Source: Arthrobacter_D sp015752045
GTDB lineage: Bacteria; Actinomycetota; Actinomycetes; Actinomycetales; Micrococcaceae
DNA: 64,000 bases
Reading direction: 5' to 3'
Assembly: GCF_015752045.1 (NCBI RefSeq)
Contig: NZ_JADOUS010000001.1
Location: forward strand, 62,001 to 126,000
Positions 41,648 to 52,000 of the stretch are shown here, piece by piece. Position 1 is the first letter of the stretch. Each line of letters starts with the position of its first letter. A program made the position numbers and the translations under genes. A model generated the notes under the pieces. The model ran no database searches. It had not been told where the DNA came from and saw only the letters and a list, made by a program, of their open reading frames with translations.

Positions 41648-43329
41648 GGGAGTGTTCCTTCGATGGCTCGTGCGTAGGACCGGCTCGGGGCGGGAGCATG
41701 CGGCGTGGCGTCGGGCTGGTCCGAGCGGTGGTGGGCGCCGCAGGACACGGTGCGGCGGGACGCCGCGTGGACGAGCAGCCGCGCGCACAGCAGCAGGTTC
41801 CCGAGCTCGGGATCGGTATCAGGACGGTAGGAGGCGAGGTGCTTGCGGGCGAGTTCCAGCCCGGCACCCGTGCGCAGCACCCCCGCGTGGTCGGACATGA
41901 CGGACTGGAGGTCGCCGCGCGTGAACGACTGCGTGGCAGTCTCCTCCCCTTCGAGGTCGAGGTGCTCGACGTCGAAGGACGGCGCCCTCCCCCCACCGGT
42001 GGCGAGCGCCGCCGCACAGCGGGCACCGAACACCACTCCTTCGAGCAGGCTGTTGGACGCGAGCCGGTTCGCGCCGTGCACGCCGGTCCGGGCGACCTCC
42101 CCGACCGCGAAGAGGCCCGGGACGGACGTCCGTCCCGAGGTGTCCGTCCGCACGCCGCCCATCCAGTAGTGGGCTGCCGGCACCACCGGGACCGGCATGG
42201 AGGACCAGTCGAACCCGTGCCGCGCGGTCAGGGCCGTGAGCGTGGGGAAACGCCGGGCCAGGAACGCGCCGCCGAGGGCCGTCGCGTCCAGGTACACGCC
42301 GGCACCCCGGCGTCCGTTGGGTCCGCCGCAACGGTCGCCGCGGGGATTGCCGGAGCGAGCACCGGCGAGGTGCTGCGCGATGCTGCGCGAGACCACGTCC
42401 CGCGGCGCCAGGTCCCCGTCCGGGTGGTAGTCGGCCATGAACCGGTGGCCGTCGGCGTCGACCAGGCGGGCTCCCTCGCCCCGGACCGCTTCCGAGATCA
42501 GCGGGTTGCCGGGGACGTCGAGGGAGGTGGGATGGAACTGGAAGAACTCGAGGTCCGCCACCGCGGCACCGGCACACCAGGCCAGCGCGACGCCGTCGCC
42601 CGTGGCGATCCGGGGGTTGGTCGTCGATTCGAAGAGCTGGCCCGCTCCGCCGGTCGCGAGGACGACGGCGTCCGCCCGGATGAGCCGCGCGATGCCACCG
42701 TGGAGCACCTCGACGCCCGAGGCGCGCTCGTCTCCCCGGAGGATCGGGCCGGCGTCGGCGCCGTCCCCGTCCTGCAGCAGCACGCGCGTCACGAGGGAGT
42801 CCTCTAGGACCTCGATGCGCGGGTCCCGGCGCACCGCGGCGGTGAGCGCCGCGACGAGTCCCGCCCCGGTGGCGTCGCCGCCGAGGTGCAGGACCCTCGG
42901 CGCCGAGTGCGCGGCCTCCCGGCCACGGGCCAGCACCGTGGCATCGGCCTGCGAGGTGTCGAAGACGACCCCCGCGGCCTGCAGGGCGGCGATGCCCACC
43001 GCCGCCTCCCCGCAGAGCACGGCGACGGCCTCGGGATCGGCCAGCCCCGCGCCGGCAGCCAGGGTATCGGCGATGTGGTCGGCGACGGAGTCCTGCGTGT
43101 GCGCTGAGACAGCCGCCTCGGGAACGACGGCGGCGATGCCTCCCTGCGCGTACCGGGTATTGCTCTCGGCGAGCGCCGTCTTCGACGTGAGGACCACGTC
43201 GGAGTGCGGCGCGAGCCTGCGCAGCACCAGGGCGGTCTGCAGGCCGGCGACGCCCGAGCCCACGATGACGACGCGCTGCACTGCCCCGGGGGCCGTCCCA
43301 CGCGCTCCCCGCACGGCCTCCCCCGTCAT
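41644..43329 (-). CDS. nadB: L-aspartate oxidase
   Basis: FAD enzyme that oxidises aspartate to iminoaspartate, the substrate of NadA. 561 residues. FAD-binding VVIVGSGVAGLQTALVLRRL, SNTRYAQGGIAAVV, VVLATGGAGQLFESTTNP, FFQFHPTSLDVPG and the catalytic-region RGEGARLVDADG; then AAHYWMGGVRTD and GLFAVGEVARTGVHGANRLA with the second flavin contact. A C-terminal helical domain completes the protein. ATG 43327-43329 overlaps the nadA stop by 4 nt; an apparent frame extension upstream is a nadA shadow. Confidence 0.97.
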   Translation of the reverse strand: MTGEAVRGARGTAPGAVQRVVIVGSGVAGLQTALVLRRLAPHSDVVLTSKTALAESNTRYAQGGIAAVVPEAAVSAHTQDSVADHIADTLAAGAGLADPEAVAVLCGEAAVGIAALQAAGVVFDTSQADATVLARGREAAHSAPRVLHLGGDATGAGLVAALTAAVRRDPRIEVLEDSLVTRVLLQDGDGADAGPILRGDERASGVEVLHGGIARLIRADAVVLATGGAGQLFESTTNPRIATGDGVALAWCAGAAVADLEFFQFHPTSLDVPGNPLISEAVRGEGARLVDADGHRFMADYHPDGDLAPRDVVSRSIAQHLAGARSGNPRGDRCGGPNGRRGAGVYLDATALGGAFLARRFPTLTALTARHGFDWSSMPVPVVPAAHYWMGGVRTDTSGRTSVPGLFAVGEVARTGVHGANRLASNSLLEGVVFGARCAAALATGGGRAPSFDVEHLDLEGEETATQSFTRGDLQSVMSDHAGVLRTGAGLELARKHLASYRPDTDPELGNLLLCARLLVHAASRRTVSCGAHHRSDQPDATPHAPAPSRSYARAIEGTLP

Positions 43330-44609
43330 GGCTGGACCGCCAGCATCCGGTTCAGCGCGACACGCGCCGGCTCGGCGACGGCGTCGGGCACCGTGATGCG
43401 ATTGAGGACCCGCCCCTCCACGAGCCCCTCGAGCACCCAGGCCAGGTAGCCCGGGTGGATCCGGTACATCGTGGAACACGGGCAGATCACCGGGTCGAGG
43501 CAGAAGATGGTGTGCTGCGGGTACTGGGCGGCGAGCCGGTTCACCATGTTGATCTCCGTGCCGACGGCGAAGGTGCTGCCCGGGGCGGCGGCGTCGATCG
43601 CCTTGCGGATGTAGTCGGTGGATCCCGCCTCGTCGGCGGCGTCGACCACGGGCATGGGGCACTCGGGGTGCACGATCACGCGCACCCCGGGGAATTCTGC
43701 ACGGGCCTTCTCGATCTGCGCCACGGTGAAGCGCCGGTGCACGGAACAGAAGCCGTGCCAGAGGATCACGCGGGAGTCCCGGAGCGTCTGCTCGTCCGTG
43801 CCGCCCCAGGGCTTCCGCGGGTTCCACATCGGCATCTGCTCCAGAGGCACGCCCATGGCCTTGGCGGTGTTGCGTCCGAGATGCTGGTCCGGGAAGAACA
43901 GGACCCGCCGGCCCCGCTCGAACGCCCACTCCAGCACCGCAGCCGCGTTCGAGGAGGTACACACGATCCCGCCGTTCTCCCCGCAGAAGCCTTTCAGGGC
44001 GGCCGAGGAGTTCATGTACGTCACGGGGATCACGGGGAGGCGCCCCTCGGCGTCCGGCGCGGAGCCGAAGAGGGCGGTGAGCTGGTCCCAGCACTCGGAG
44101 ACGGAGTCGATGTCCGCCATGTCCGCCATCGAGCAGCCGGCGGCGAGGTTGGGGAGGATGACGGCCTGCTCCGGCGTCGAGAGCATGTCCGCCGTCTCCG
44201 CCATGAAGTGCACTCCGCAGAAGATGATCGCGTCTGCCTCCGTGCGTTCCGTGGCGGCGCGCGCGAGCTGGTAGCTGTCGCCCACGAAGTCGGCGTACTG
44301 CACCACCTCGTCGCGCTGGTAGAAGTGGCCGAGGATCACGACGGACTCGCCGAGGGTCTCCCTGGCGGCGCGGATGCGCCGGTCGAGGTCCTCGGCAGAC
44401 GCCGTCCGGTACTCCTCCGGCAGCTGTCCCTGGCGGGGGGTGGAGGCCGGCGCGGTGTCGTCCATGGACGCGCCGGGGCCGTAGTCGGGCAGGGGGAGGG
44501 CGTCGAACGCCCACGGGTTCTGCGCGAGGTCCGGGGAGCAGGTCCCGGTGGTCGTGGAGGCTCCGGCCTCGCCGCGGGTGATCAGCTGGATGGCGGTGGT
44601 GACGGACAT
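43326..44609 (-). CDS. nadA: Quinolinate synthase
   Basis: 4Fe-4S enzyme that condenses iminoaspartate with dihydroxyacetone phosphate to quinolinate. 427 residues, with the three cluster cysteines in IIFCGVHFMAETADML, GGIVCTSSNAAAVLEW and VICPCSTMYRIHP. The N-terminal 75 residues before SAEDLDRRIRAARETLG form a variable extension. GGGAGAAG lies a few nt before the ATG at 44607-44609. It is the first biosynthetic gene after nrtR, 102 bp downstream of it, with no promoter or palindrome visible in that gap. Confidence 0.97.
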   Translation of the reverse strand: MSVTTAIQLITRGEAGASTTTGTCSPDLAQNPWAFDALPLPDYGPGASMDDTAPASTPRQGQLPEEYRTASAEDLDRRIRAARETLGESVVILGHFYQRDEVVQYADFVGDSYQLARAATERTEADAIIFCGVHFMAETADMLSTPEQAVILPNLAAGCSMADMADIDSVSECWDQLTALFGSAPDAEGRLPVIPVTYMNSSAALKGFCGENGGIVCTSSNAAAVLEWAFERGRRVLFFPDQHLGRNTAKAMGVPLEQMPMWNPRKPWGGTDEQTLRDSRVILWHGFCSVHRRFTVAQIEKARAEFPGVRVIVHPECPMPVVDAADEAGSTDYIRKAIDAAAPGSTFAVGTEINMVNRLAAQYPQHTIFCLDPVICPCSTMYRIHPGYLAWVLEGLVEGRVLNRITVPDAVAEPARVALNRMLAVQP

Positions 44610-44711
44610 GGTGCTTCTCCCTGGGGTGGGGCCGGCACGGTGGTCGGCAACGGGGGTGGAGATACGGGGACGGAGATGGAGTCGGGGTTCGTGTGAGGTT
44701 TGGGCCCGGGG

Positions 44712-45440
44712 CTAGGGCCCGGGGGCCTGCGCTGCGGGTACGGCATCGGTGGGGGACGCCCCGGAGTGGGGTCCCGTGTAGCGGTAGAGGCGGGGCGGCC
44801 GGTTCCGCCCGCCCTGGAGGACCTCGTCCGTCGCGGCGATGTCCGTCGCGGATCGGAGCTGGCGCCGGAAGTTGGCCGGGTCGAGGTGCTTGCCGAGCAC
44901 GGCCTCGTAGACGCCCCGCAACTGCGCGAGGGTGAAACGCTCACCCAGGAAGTGGAAGGCCACGGACCCGTAGGCGATCTTGCCGCGCAGCCGTTCCAGG
45001 GCGTAGGCGACGATCTCGTCGTGGTCGAAGGCGAGGCCCACCGCCTCGGCGGCGCGGAACCAGCGCACGTTCTCGGAGTCGCGGGCCAGGTCCGCCTGAT
45101 CGGGACGGACGAGGGCCCAGTAGACGATGGACACGAGCCGCTGGGTGGCCGACCGGTCGAGCCCGCCGAAGGCGTAGAGCTGCTCGAGATAGGTGGGGTC
45201 GAGGGCTGTCGTGTCCCGGAGATTGCGCGACGCCGCATCCTGCAGCGATTCCCGGGCCCCGAGTGGCCCGCCGGGCAGCGCCCACTTGCCGAGGTGAGGC
45301 TGCCGGATGCGACGGACGAGTGGCAGCCAGATCTCCGACCGGCCCGTTGAGGGGTCGGTGCGGAGCGCGAAGATCACGGTCGAGATGGCGAGGGAGGGTG
45401 CCTGGGACTGCCGTTCCGAGACGTTGGCCGAGCTGTGCAT
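44712..45440 (-). CDS. nrtR: NUDIX-related transcriptional regulator of NAD metabolism (NrtR type)
   Basis: 242-residue fusion of an N-terminal NUDIX-like sensor domain and a C-terminal winged-helix DNA-binding domain. The sensor has GKWALPGGPLGARESLQDAASRNLRD; the NUDIX box is degenerate, as in NrtR proteins that bind ADP-ribose or NAD without hydrolysing it. The C-terminal domain reads FTLAQLRGVYEAVLGKHLDPANFRRQL. ATG 45438-45440 with GGAGG upstream is preferred to the in-frame ATG at 45485, which falls inside the palindrome. It heads the nad operon and likely represses it when NAD is sufficient. Confidence 0.88.
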   Translation of the reverse strand: MHSSANVSERQSQAPSLAISTVIFALRTDPSTGRSEIWLPLVRRIRQPHLGKWALPGGPLGARESLQDAASRNLRDTTALDPTYLEQLYAFGGLDRSATQRLVSIVYWALVRPDQADLARDSENVRWFRAAEAVGLAFDHDEIVAYALERLRGKIAYGSVAFHFLGERFTLAQLRGVYEAVLGKHLDPANFRRQLRSATDIAATDEVLQGGRNRPPRLYRYTGPHSGASPTDAVPAAQAPGP

Positions 45441-45474
45441 CCCTGTCCTCCGTCCGATCGATGCGGCGTCACTT

Positions 45475-45497
45475 GTTAGGGTCATAACGACTATAAC
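45475..45497. promoter_or_regulatory. Palindromic operator of the nrtR-nad operon
   Basis: A 23-bp inverted repeat with pattern GTTA-N2-GTC-N5-GAC-N2-TAAC. It overlaps TATAGT (45490-45495, minus strand), the likely -10 box for nrtR. It lies 35 bp before the nrtR start and in the intergenic region shared with the divergent hydrolase gene. NrtR family members are known to bind such palindromes; the assignment here is by position. Confidence 0.7.
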
Positions 45498-45583
45498 TCA
45501 TGCCGGGCGATTGCCCCAGAGGCCTCTCGGTCCATCCTGCCCCGCAGCGAGGTGTCCTTCGACACGCAGGTTCCGGCCGCGCC

Positions 45584-45589
45584 TACGAT
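45584..45589 (+). promoter_or_regulatory. -10 element of the alpha/beta hydrolase gene (leaderless)
   Basis: TACGAT ends 7 nt before the ATG at 45597. A GGGAG lies between, too close to be needed if the mRNA starts at the ATG. Confidence 0.5.
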
Positions 45590-45596
45590 GGGAGAC

Positions 45597-46394
45597 ATGG
45601 ACCACCATGCCGTACACGTCGTCGAAGGCGTCGACCCCCGCCTTTCCATCACCCGCAGCGATGCCGAGGATCCGCTCGACCTGCCGCCGATCCTGCTGCT
45701 GCACGGCTTCGGCTCCTCGTCCCGGCAGAACTGGGTGGCCACGGGGTGGGTCCGTCTCCTGAACGACGCCGGGCGTTCCGTCATCATGGTGGATCTCCCC
45801 GCACACGGTGACAGCGCTGCGCCGGAGGACGCGGGATCCTACGCACCGAGCCGCATGCGTGCCGACATCCTGCAGGCCCTGTTCGACGAGCGGGTCCTCC
45901 CGCTGCGCGACGGTGTGCCGGGGTCCGGTGTCGACGTCGTCGCCTACTCGCTGGGGTCGCGCCTGGCCTGGGAGTTCGGTGCCACGCAGCCCGAATTGGT
46001 CCGCAGGATGGTGCTCGGCGGGCCCGGCACCGCCGATCCGCTCGCGACGTTCGACCTCGCGGGAGCGGAGCTCTTCCTCGCCGGAGGGCCCGCCTCGCAG
46101 GACCCGACGACGGCTGACCTCCTGCGCATGGCACAGGCCGGCCCGCACAACGACCTCCCCTCGCTGCTCGCGATGGTCTCCGCCATCAAGACGGAGCCGT
46201 TCGACCCGCAGCATGCCGTCCCGAAGATGCCCCTGCTCCTGGTCGCCGGAGACCAGGACGAGTACGCCGAGGGCATCACCGACCTCCGGGACTGGGCCCC
46301 CGATGCCCGCATCACGACGCTGCCGGGCAGGACCCATTCCGACGCCATCACCTCCAGGCTCTTCAAGGATGCTGCCCTCGCTTTTCTGGCCTGA
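45597..46394 (+). CDS. Alpha/beta-fold hydrolase
   Basis: 265-residue serine-hydrolase-fold protein. It has the oxyanion HGFGSSSRQNW, a nucleophile-elbow region VVAYSLGSRLAWEFG with Ser in YSLGS, the acid in LLLVAGDQDEYAEG, and the catalytic His in LPGRTHSDAI. Close in layout to C-C or ester hydrolases, without a predictable substrate. Start chosen at ATG 45597, consistent with TACGAT 7 nt upstream; an ATG at 45552 is upstream of the promoter. Divergent from nrtR. Confidence 0.87.
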   Translation: MDHHAVHVVEGVDPRLSITRSDAEDPLDLPPILLLHGFGSSSRQNWVATGWVRLLNDAGRSVIMVDLPAHGDSAAPEDAGSYAPSRMRADILQALFDERVLPLRDGVPGSGVDVVAYSLGSRLAWEFGATQPELVRRMVLGGPGTADPLATFDLAGAELFLAGGPASQDPTTADLLRMAQAGPHNDLPSLLAMVSAIKTEPFDPQHAVPKMPLLLVAGDQDEYAEGITDLRDWAPDARITTLPGRTHSDAITSRLFKDAALAFLA

Positions 46395-46458
46395 TACGCC
46401 GATGATCAAGGTTCGAGAAAGCGTGTGTCAGCCGGGTCCGCCCGCCGATTCGCGGCGT

Positions 46459-46464
46459 TATACT
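46459..46464 (+). promoter_or_regulatory. -10 element of the Ser/Thr kinase gene
   Basis: TATACT, a near-consensus -10 box about 65 nt before the preferred kinase start. Confidence 0.45.
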
Positions 46465-46530
46465 GGCAGCTGATCAGCACCCTTAGGGGTGACCGGATCG
46501 ATCATGGACATCAGCAGCGGGAGTACACGC

Positions 46531-47511
46531 ATGACTGTTCTCCTCGGGGACCGGTACCAGACCACGGACCTGCTGGGGGTCGGCGGCACGGCATCCGTGT
46601 ACCGCGCAATCGACCGCAATCTCGGACGCGATGTCGCCGTGAAGATCTTCAACGCCACGACCTCCGACGACGACGACTACCGTCGCCAGCACACGGAGAC
46701 GATCCTGCTGTCCACCCTGAACCATCCGGGCCTGGTGACCCTCCACGATGCGGGGATGCACGAGGACCAGGAGGGACGCACTGCCGGCTTCCTCGTCATG
46801 GAACTCGTGGACGGCGAGGATCTCCGGCACCTGCTCAAGCGCGGTGCGCTGGCCGCCGACGACGTCGCGCAGCTCGGAGCCGATCTGGCCGATGCGCTGG
46901 CGTACATCCACTCCGAGGGCGTCATCCACCGCGACGTGAAGCCCGCGAACATCCTCATGTTCCACAGCGGTGACAACGGGACGCGGCTGTACCCGAAGCT
47001 GACGGACTTCGGCATCGCCCGCATGGTGGAGGCCACCACGGCGACCGCGGTCGGGGCGACGATCGGATCGGCGAACTACCTCAGCCCCGAGCAGGCGAAG
47101 GGTGACCCCCTGGACGAACGGAGCGACGTCTACTCGCTGGGCCTCGTGCTCCTCGAGTGCCTGACCGGCGAGAAGTCGTTCCCCGGCCCGGTGGTCGAGG
47201 CGGCGCTCGCCCGGCTCCTGCGCGACCCGGAGGTGCCCGATTCCCTGGGCCCGGACTGGAGCGGACTCCTGCGGCGGATGACGGCGAGGAATCCCTCGCT
47301 CCGGCCCCAGGCGCACGACGTCGCGCTGCAGCTCCGCAGCCATGCCGAGGCACTGACCGTCACCCGGGGCATCGCACCCGGCGCGTTCACGACCCACGCC
47401 ACCTCCGGGACCACCGGCGGGACGGACGACGGCGACAGCGTCACCGGCGGTGTCTTCACGGGCACCGTCCACATCCCGGATCCGCCGAGCCGCGCTCCGC
47501 GCATCAGCTGA
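46531..47511 (+). CDS. Cytosolic Ser/Thr protein kinase (PknB-like, no extracellular part)
   Basis: Hanks-type kinase of 326 residues. Glycine loop LLGVGGTASVYRA, Lys in DVAVKIF, Glu in the following helix, catalytic loop HRDVKPANIL, DFGIAR, SPEQAKG and DVYSLGLVLLECLTG are all intact, so it should be active. The C-terminal 60 residues are Thr/Gly-rich. There is no transmembrane helix and no PASTA domain, unlike PknB. ATG 46531 has GGGAG at 7 nt; ATG 46504 and GTG 46489 are in-frame alternatives. It follows the hydrolase gene by ~135 bp. Confidence 0.9.
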   Translation: MTVLLGDRYQTTDLLGVGGTASVYRAIDRNLGRDVAVKIFNATTSDDDDYRRQHTETILLSTLNHPGLVTLHDAGMHEDQEGRTAGFLVMELVDGEDLRHLLKRGALAADDVAQLGADLADALAYIHSEGVIHRDVKPANILMFHSGDNGTRLYPKLTDFGIARMVEATTATAVGATIGSANYLSPEQAKGDPLDERSDVYSLGLVLLECLTGEKSFPGPVVEAALARLLRDPEVPDSLGPDWSGLLRRMTARNPSLRPQAHDVALQLRSHAEALTVTRGIAPGAFTTHATSGTTGGTDDGDSVTGGVFTGTVHIPDPPSRAPRIS

Positions 47512-47603
47512 CCCCGAGGGCCCGGTCGACCGGTCAGGCCGCCGGCTCCCCCGCCCCTCGCCCGCGTCTTCCTCGGGCTCGATCGACGGCGGGCGGAGAC
47601 CCG

Positions 47604-48971
47604 TCAGGCCCGGCTGACGTGCCGCAGCGCCGCGGCGGACACGGCTCCCAGGACGAGCAGGACAGCCGCAGCCACTGCAGGAACGACGACGGCGGCGGCC
47701 GCTCCCCCGGCCTCGGCGAGCGTCCCGGCCAGTCCCGACCCGATCGCCGTGCCGGCGACGATGCCGCTCGCGAGGAGCGTCATGACGGTGCCCAGGCGGT
47801 GCGGCGGTGCGACCGCCGAGCCGATGGAGAAGATGGTGACCATCGTGGGCCCGACGAAGAGACCCAGGAACAGCAGCGCGACGAGCATGGCGGCGACCGA
47901 GGCGGGCAGGGCCAGCGCGGCTGCGGCGACGGTCATGGCGGCGGCCGAGGCCATCCACCGGTGCGTGTGGCGGAAGCGCTGGGGCCAGTAGGCGACGGAC
48001 AGTGCCGCGACCGCCGAGGTCAGGCCCATGACGGCGTAGAGCAGGCCCGATGATTCGGCGGCACCGAACTGGCCCGAGAAGGCGGTCAGGAAGGTCTGGG
48101 TGGAACCGAAGAACGTGCCCACCGCCACCATGCCCGCCACCGGCAGCAGGACGAGGGCGAATCGGGTGGACCCGGCCCCGGACGGGTCGTCCCCGTCCGT
48201 CCGGGCATGGGCGTCGGTGTCCACGTCGGCGTCCGTGTCAACGAGGGAGCGGGCGGCGGATGAGCCCCGATCGCTGTAGGCCACGGTACGGTGCACGGCG
48301 AAGGCACTGACGAGGGTGATGGTGAGGGCCGCGGCCAGCGCGAGCGGGAGCCACGGGGCGATCAGGCTCGCGAGCAGGCCGACGAGGGCCGGCCCGAGGA
48401 CGAAGGTCAGCTCGTCCGCCGTCCCTTCGTAGGAGAGCGCGGTATCGAGGGCAGAACGGGGGCTCCGCCGGGTCATGGCCATCCAGCGGACCCTGGCGAG
48501 CGGACCGATCTGCGGGCAGGTGAAGCCCACGGTGAAGGCGGCCGTGAGGACGAGCGCCAGCGCTCCCCCGCTGAAGGTCGCGCTGGTCAGCGTCACGATC
48601 AGGAGGGCGGCGATCGCCGCGGTGTTGAGCAGTGCCGAGACGAGCAGGACGATCCGCTGCCCGCGTTTGTCCGCGAGGAGACCGAGCAGGGGCGCCCCGA
48701 GCGCCGAGCCGAGGCCCACGGCGCCCGCCGCGAAACCGCCTGCGGCATAGGAGTTGCTCGCCGTCGTGACGAGCGTCAGGGCTCCGACGGTGAGCATCGC
48801 GAGGGGAAGCCTCGCGAAGAGGCCGAGGACGAGGAAGGACGTGCCCGCGAGCTGCGGGAGGACGCCGAACTTGCCGAGACGGGACCGCTCAGGGTCCGGC
48901 AGGGTCGGGGTCGAGGGGGTGCCGTGGGACGGTGTGGAGTCCGGCGAGGCCGGTGAAGGGGTCTGATACAT
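47604..48971 (-). CDS. MFS transporter
   Basis: 455-residue major-facilitator protein. After a Pro/Ser/Thr-rich N-terminal tail of about 30 residues come twelve hydrophobic segments in two halves. The loop between TM2 and TM3 reads GLLADKRGQRIVLL, the MFS signature. The central cytoplasmic loop is long and Asp-rich (DTDADVDTDAHARTDGDD). The substrate is unknown; the closest style is drug or sugar efflux. ATG 48969-48971. Convergent with the kinase gene. Confidence 0.85.
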   Translation of the reverse strand: MYQTPSPASPDSTPSHGTPSTPTLPDPERSRLGKFGVLPQLAGTSFLVLGLFARLPLAMLTVGALTLVTTASNSYAAGGFAAGAVGLGSALGAPLLGLLADKRGQRIVLLVSALLNTAAIAALLIVTLTSATFSGGALALVLTAAFTVGFTCPQIGPLARVRWMAMTRRSPRSALDTALSYEGTADELTFVLGPALVGLLASLIAPWLPLALAAALTITLVSAFAVHRTVAYSDRGSSAARSLVDTDADVDTDAHARTDGDDPSGAGSTRFALVLLPVAGMVAVGTFFGSTQTFLTAFSGQFGAAESSGLLYAVMGLTSAVAALSVAYWPQRFRHTHRWMASAAAMTVAAAALALPASVAAMLVALLFLGLFVGPTMVTIFSIGSAVAPPHRLGTVMTLLASGIVAGTAIGSGLAGTLAEAGGAAAAVVVPAVAAAVLLVLGAVSAAALRHVSRA

Positions 48972-49041
48972 GCGCTTTCCGGGTGCATCGAACGCGCATC
49001 GTCCCCCCTCCCGATGCGCCCGACCCGGTAACGGCCCGAGT

Positions 49042-52000
49042 TTACACGCTGACGGGCTGCTCCACATAGCGCAGGATCGAGCCCTGCCGGCCCTTCACGA
49101 CCTGCAACTGTGCGCTCACCCGCTGCTTCAGCTCCGGCACGTGACTGACGAGCCCCACCACGCGTCCGCCGCTCCGCAGTCCCTCGAGCGCATCCATGAC
49201 CTGCTCGAGCGCCTGGTCGTCGAGGGAACCGAATCCCTCGTCGACGAACAGTGTCTCGATGTCGAGCCCGCCGGCTTCCTGCTGCACCACGTCGGCCAGT
49301 CCGAGCGCGAGGGCGAGGGAGGCCATGAAGGACTCTCCTCCGGAGAGCGTCGATGTGTCGCGCCGGTTCCCCGTCCAGCCATCGATCACGTTCAGGCCGA
49401 GGCCGGACCGCCGGTTGCCCGCCGTGGCGTCGCTGTGCACCAACTGGTAGCGGCCGTCCGACATCTGCAGCAGCCGCTCGGTGGCCGCTGCCGCCACCTG
49501 CTCGAGGCGTGAGGCGAGCACGTAGGTGGCCAGTGACATCTTGTAGAGGTTGTCCCCGCCGCCGCGCGCGGTGTCGGCCACGGCCGCAGCCAGCTGGGCC
49601 TCCTCGCGCAGCGGGGTGATGTCCTTCTCCAGGTCGGCGAGCTGCCGCGCATAGGATTCCAGCTGCGCGACCGAGTGCCCGAGCACCTCGGCGCCGATGC
49701 CTGCCCGGTGCGCCCTTCCCCTCAGGTCGTCGGCCGATGTGCCGGCGAGGCGCTCGTCGTCGTCCGTCGGCGTGGCGATCCCCTCCTCCTCCTCGCGGAG
49801 GGTCTCCCGGATGGCGTCGTCGTCCCACGCGGCATCGAGGCGGTGCCCGCGCAGCTCGTACTCCTTCACCGTCGCGGCGAGGCTCGCGGAGCGCTCCTCG
49901 GGCAGGAGGGCGATGCGGGCGTCGTCAGCGGAACCGAAGGGTGTCCCGTGCAGGGCGTCCTGGAGGCGCTGCGCGTTCTCCTGCCGGGTGCTCGTCGCCC
50001 GCGTCAGCGCGTCGAGGGTCTCCCGGACGCGGTCGAGGTCGTCATGGGTGCGCTGGACGGCATCGATCCGCGCGGCCAGCGACGGCGCATCCGCCTGCAG
50101 CCCGGCGAGCCGCTGGGACAGCTCGGCGTCCTGGTCGGCCAGGGACGACTGCCGGCTCCCGGCGGCGGCGCGCTCCTCGCGCAGCGCATCACGCAGCTCA
50201 CCGGTCCTCTCCTCGTCCGCGACCGCTCGGCGCAGCCGTTCCTCGACGGCGGCGCACTCGGCCTCGGCGGTCTCGGCGCGCTGCAGCGTCGAGCGCGCGT
50301 CCCGCGTGGAGACGGCCGCGTCCTCCGGGGCGGCCTCGCCGCCGCGGGCTGCCAGCTGTGCCACCTCGAGCCGCCCGTGGTCCCGCGCCTCGCGCGCCTG
50401 CTGCAGCGCCGCTTCCGCCTCGGCCTGAAGGCGGCGCGCCGCCTGTTCCTCGTCGAGGCTGATCCTTTCGCCCCCGGGCTGCGGCACCGGCGCCGGGTGC
50501 TCCGTACTCCCGCACACGGGGCATGCGTGGCCGTCCTGCAACTGCTCGGCGAGTTCCTGGGCTGCCTGCTCGAGCCGGAGCTGCAGCTTGGCCAGCCACT
50601 CCTCCTTGAGCGTCAGGAAACGTTCCGAGGCCAGCGCGTGGTCGGCGTCCGCTGCCGCCTGGCGCTTCCTCGCGGCGCCGTACTGCTTCACCGTCTCCTC
50701 GGCGTCCACCGCGGCCGCGAGGTCCGCGCGCAGGTGGACGAGTCCGTCGGCGGCCTCCCGCAGGGGCACGAGCCGCTCGGCGTCGTCGGCGCGCTGACGC
50801 TGCAGCCGCGCGATGCCCTCGCGGGCCTCGTCCAGCCGCTCGTCGAGCCGGCGGATCGTCGACTCGAGGGCTTCCAGCCCCGTACGGACATCGCGCAGCC
50901 GCTGTTCGTCGGGCAGCGCCGCCCGGAGGACGGCCAGGAGCGACGCGGACGCCGTACAGGCGCGGGTCAGTGCGTCGCGCGGGACGGCGTCGGGGCCGTC
51001 GCCCTCGTCCGCGGGTGCGACGTCGAGGTACTCGCCCGCCATGGCGTTGCGCCGGAGGCGGTCGAGCGCCCCCGCGTGCCCCGCGCGTGCATCCTCGACG
51101 AGCGCGACCGCCTCGTCGTCGAGCCGGAGGTGGGCGGCGAGTCCGCGGGCCTGGTCGTGGCGTCGGGCGAGCTCCACCATCTCCGCGATCTCCTCCGCCC
51201 GGCCCTGGTGCTGCGCGCGCTGCACCCGGAGCTGCGCCAGTGAGTCGAAGCGCTGCCGCCGCCGCCTGAGCGTCGCCAGCGCACCATCGGCCAGCGCACT
51301 CTGCTCGGCGAGTTCCGTGGATTCGAGGGCGGCCGCATCGCGGCGTTCCGCGAGCGCCAGCGACAGCGACTGCAGCGACGCGGCCCACGCGTCCGGGGCC
51401 TCCGGATCGGCGCCGAGGTCCGCCGCCGCGAGGTCGTGGCGTTCGGCCTCGTCGATGGCGCGCAGGAACAGGTGCCGCTGCCGGCCCTCCTGCTCCGCCA
51501 GCCGGCGGGCGGTCCGCTGGCCCTCGTCGGCGAACAGCCGCTCGAGGTCCTCGAAGCGAGCCGTCGAGAAGAGCCGCTGCAGCAGTTCCCTGCGCGGTTT
51601 GGCGTCGGCCCTCAGGAAGGCGGCGAACTCGCCCTGCGGCAGCATCACCACCTTCGTGAACTGCTCCTTGTCCATCCCGAGCAGGGACTGCAGTTCCAGG
51701 CCGGCTTCGTCGTTCCGCGCCGACTTCTGGACCCAGTCGCTGCCGATCCGCTCGCTGAGCAGGGTGCGCGCCTGTTCGGTGGTGGTGCCGCTCCCGCGTC
51801 GCGACGGCCTGTCCCAGGCCGGTGACCGTTCCACCCTGAAGCGGCGATCGGAGACGGAGAACTCGAGGGAGACCTCCGGGGCGACGGACTCGGCCGCGTG
51901 GTCGCTCCGGAGCCTCTTCGCCGCCTGGCGCGCCCCCGGGACGGAGCCGTACAGCGCGAAGCAGACGGCGTCGAGCACGCTCGATTTGCCGGCGCCCGTG

